DNA from: Methylobacterium sp. Leaf99
GTDB taxonomy: Bacteria; Pseudomonadota; Alphaproteobacteria; Rhizobiales; Beijerinckiaceae
Length of the DNA: 64,000 nt
Assembly: GCF_001422375.1 (NCBI RefSeq)
Contig: NZ_LMMU01000008.1
Location: 200,268 to 264,267, forward strand
Reading direction: 5' to 3'
Numbering within the stretch: the stretch's first letter is position 1; each line of letters begins with the position of its first letter. Position numbers and translations under genes: made by a program. The notes beneath the pieces are model-generated. The model saw nothing but the letters and a program-made list of their open reading frames with translations. It had not been told where the DNA came from and searched no databases. This document shows positions 62,083 through 64,000 of this stretch, piece after piece.

Positions 62083-62414
62083 CGCGCGCCCTACCCTGCG
62101 CGGCCGGCCCGGACGGCGTGCGCCTCGCCGTCCGGCTCACCCCACGGGCCAGCCGCACCGGCCTCGACGGGCTCGTCGCTGGGGCGGACGGCCGCGTGGC
62201 GGTTCAGCTGCGCGTCGCCGCCCCGCCGGTGGAAGGCGCCGCCAACGCGGCGCTCGTCGCCTATCTCGCCGACGCGTTGGATCTGCGGCGCAGCGCCATC
62301 CGCATCGTGTCGGGCGAGACGGCGCGCCACAAGACGGTGGCGCTCGCCGGCGATCCGATTGACCTCGAAGGCCGCGTCGCCGCATGGATCGCGGGCGCGG
62401 CGGTCCGCGGCTGA
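62079..62414 (+). CDS. DUF167 (YggU) family protein
   Basis: The 111-residue protein has VRLAVRLTPRASRTGLDGLV and VAAPPVEGAANAALVAYLAD, then the C-terminal RIVSGETARHKTVALAGD, which define the family. The function is unknown. The TTG start overlaps the tautomerase stop. Confidence 0.88.
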   Translation: MTRALPCAAGPDGVRLAVRLTPRASRTGLDGLVAGADGRVAVQLRVAAPPVEGAANAALVAYLADALDLRRSAIRIVSGETARHKTVALAGDPIDLEGRVAAWIAGAAVRG

Positions 62415-62504
62415 TACCCGACCAGGGCCTCGACGATCCGGGATGGACGACGCACCCTGCGCGGACCCTCCCTTGCACTACCCTCTGATCGGCGGAGCGC
62501 ACCC

Positions 62505-63221
62505 GTGACGCAAGACGAACCCAGGAGCGTGTCCCCCGGGCGTCGCTTCGCCTCCGAGCGCATCAACACCGGGGTGCAGACCCTGGCGATCCTCGGCGCC
62601 GGGGCCTGGGGCGTCTACACGTTCATCTACGAGGCGCGGATCAAGCCGAGCCTGGAGCCGCCGGCCGTCTCCGTGACGACGGACCTCGTCAAAGCCGGTG
62701 AGCGGGACAATCACGTCGCGATCCGCTCGACGGTGACCCGCAAGAACGTCGGCCAGACGGGCGTGCGCGTCCTCGGTCTCGCCTACAACGTCATCGGCAT
62801 CCGGGCGCAGTTCGCCGATCGGTCCGCCAAGGCCGGCGACCTCGCCGATGGCCTGGAGGCGAAGGATCGGGTGATCGCGGCCCGCGACTACACGCTCGCT
62901 GAGCCCGGAACGGTGATCCTGCGCCAGGGGATGCTCTTCGCCGGGGCCGCACGGGGAGAGGCCAAGCCCTCGGACCTCTACCCCGGTGAAGCGGTCTCGC
63001 GGGATCTGATCGTCTATGCGGACCGCACGCAGTACGACTTCGTGCGCTTCGAGGTCAGCCTCGCCTACGCCAAGGAAGACGACCCGGCGGTGGAGCTCCG
63101 GTTCGACCTGAGCAGCGCGGGCGCCCTGATCCTCACGCCCCGGGCCGATTGCAAGGCCACGCCGGAGGCGTGCAAGCGCCTCAAGACGACGGATTTCGGG
63201 ACGGAATTCTCGCTCTGGTGA
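62505..63221 (+). CDS. Membrane-anchored protein of unknown function
   Basis: The 238-residue protein starts with GTG and has one hydrophobic segment near residues 22-42 (TGVQTLAILGAGAWGVYTFI), then a beta-rich periplasmic domain (VSVTTDLVKAG, FVRFEVSLAYAKEDDPAVEL). Two Cys near the C-terminus (ADCKATPEACK) may form a disulfide. No family was recognised. Confidence 0.65.
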   Translation: MTQDEPRSVSPGRRFASERINTGVQTLAILGAGAWGVYTFIYEARIKPSLEPPAVSVTTDLVKAGERDNHVAIRSTVTRKNVGQTGVRVLGLAYNVIGIRAQFADRSAKAGDLADGLEAKDRVIAARDYTLAEPGTVILRQGMLFAGAARGEAKPSDLYPGEAVSRDLIVYADRTQYDFVRFEVSLAYAKEDDPAVELRFDLSSAGALILTPRADCKATPEACKRLKTTDFGTEFSLW

Positions 63222-63259
63222 GCACCCAACGGGATCGCGCGCGTCCCTCGCGACAATCT

Positions 63260-63631
63260 TTAGAACAGGCGGCCGCCATTCGGAACCGGCCGGTCCGGCG
63301 TGAACAGCACCACGGCCCCATCGGCATCGGGAAAGCCCAGGGTCAGCACCTTGGACAGGAACGGCCCGATCCGGCGCGGCGGAAAGTTCACCACCGCGGC
63401 GACCTGCAGTCCGGGCAGATCCTCGGCCCGGTAATGCTCGGTGATCTGCGCGCTCGACCGCTTGCGACCGATGCTGCCGCCGAAATCGATGACGAGCTTC
63501 AAGGCGGGTTTCCGCGCCTCCGGGAACGGGTCGGCCGACACGATGGTGCCGACCCGGATATCGACGGCGAGGAAGTCGTCGAACGCGATGGTCTCGGCCA
63601 CCGGGGCGTCGAGTATGTGGCTGACGTGCAT
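63260..63631 (-). CDS. csaA: CsaA-like tRNA-binding-domain protein
   Basis: The 123-residue OB-fold protein has FLAVDIRVGTIVSADPFPEA, KLVIDFGGSIGRKRSSAQIT and VAAVVNFPPRRIGPFLSKVL. These are the CsaA / EMAP-II type tRNA-binding domain motifs. CsaA is reported as a secretion chaperone in Bacillus, but in proteobacteria its role is unclear. It starts seven bases after the FTR1 gene and probably shares its transcript. Confidence 0.88.
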   Translation of the reverse strand: MHVSHILDAPVAETIAFDDFLAVDIRVGTIVSADPFPEARKPALKLVIDFGGSIGRKRSSAQITEHYRAEDLPGLQVAAVVNFPPRRIGPFLSKVLTLGFPDADGAVVLFTPDRPVPNGGRLF

Positions 63632-63638
63632 CTGCGCC

Positions 63639-64000
63639 TCAGGCGGTGCGGACCTGCCGGCGCTTGTCCGCCGATGACCATTGCATCAGGGCGACCATCA
63701 CCACGATGGTGCCGACATAGACCACGCCCTGAAGCACGCTCGGCCGGTCGGTGTAGCCGACGAGGGCGTGCAGTACCCGGCCCGCGAGGCTGTCCTCGCG
63801 CAGGAACGCCGCACTGTTCCACAACGGCCGGTCGAGGACGGTGACGACGCCCGCGTTCAGGAGGAACTGGGCGGCCTGCGAGGCGAGGCCGGCGGCGAGG
63901 AAGATGATGAGCGCGCTCGTCACCGAGAATACGTACCGTGTCGGAATCGCCGCGAGGCCGAAATAGCTCACGCCCGACACGGCGGCACCGACGGCGACGC
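63639..64000 (-). CDS. FTR1-type iron permease, C-terminal end (cut by window)
   Basis: Only the last 120 residues or so are present; the gene continues past the right edge. SALIIFLAAGLASQAAQFLL and VLQGVVYVGTIVVMVALM are membrane helices of the FTR1/EfeU family, which takes up iron. The REGLE iron-binding motifs would lie outside the window. A partner EfeO/EfeB, if present, would also be outside. Confidence 0.8.
   Translation of the reverse strand, partial: VAVGAAVSGVSYFGLAAIPTRYVFSVTSALIIFLAAGLASQAAQFLLNAGVVTVLDRPLWNSAAFLREDSLAGRVLHALVGYTDRPSVLQGVVYVGTIVVMVALMQWSSADKRRQVRTA

Overview
The window is about 64 kb of very GC-rich, densely coding chromosomal DNA. It looks like an alphaproteobacterium of the Hyphomicrobiales, most likely Methylobacterium/Methylorubrum or a close relative. 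That placement is inferred from gene content: an IspDF-type gene next to pncC, an HWE-family histidine kinase, a DnaG without its usual zinc ligands, a CarB with an extra insertion, an Anbu proteasome-like cluster, DUF3606, ELM1-like and pseudoazurin genes. No rRNA, prophage, insertion sequence or CRISPR array was seen. One tRNA, tRNA-Leu(UAA), is present.

Left part (1-9.0 kb): the end of ispDF overlaps pncC, followed by an ABC exporter, a class D beta-lactamase translationally coupled to a small membrane protein, an HWE kinase/receiver pair, a secreted Gly/Tyr-rich protein, a VanZ-like protein, DUF3606, tRNA-Leu, and a flavin monooxygenase behind a CHCC zinc-finger gene. At 9.1-15.0 kb come map and radC, then a four-gene set of circularly permuted ATP-grasp, alpha-E, transglutaminase and Anbu. 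This is the least understood conserved system in the window.

Thiamine block (15.2-18.5 kb, minus strand): a TPP riboswitch precedes thiO-thiS-thiG-thiE, and every junction is an overlap or near overlap. ThiE carries an in-frame palindromic repeat element in its coding sequence. Next are an adenylate cyclase, rpoD, dnaG and yqeY. carA and carB follow but are separated by a 2.1 kb accessory patch holding a membrane protein, a Phd/VapC-type toxin-antitoxin pair with a palindromic operator, and pseudoazurin with an AT-rich, repeat-rich control region. greA, an ELM1-like gene, trxB and a LysR regulator follow.

Right part (36.4-64 kb): msrP (no msrQ seen), fadD and a pepA operon. Then the LPS export/assembly run lptF-lptG-lptD continues directly into pdxA and rsmA with no surA between lptD and pdxA. 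After that come a large haem peroxidase with an RTX-like tail, a Tim44-domain membrane protein, a PAS histidine kinase, a self-cleaving S24-type repressor with a palindromic site, DUF952-pyrD, an FdhF/YdeP-type molybdoenzyme with a small overlapping partner gene, an Old Yellow Enzyme, a CoA-ester lyase, a tautomerase, DUF167, a CsaA-like protein, and the end of an FTR1-type iron permease cut by the window edge.

Most genes are housekeeping. The accessory interest lies in the Anbu cluster, the thiE insertion, the carA-carB patch, the RTX peroxidase and its 0.9 kb AT-rich upstream region, and a possible trxB relic upstream of the LysR gene. Start codons were chosen by ribosome-binding sites, overlaps and family length. 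GTG and TTG starts are common.
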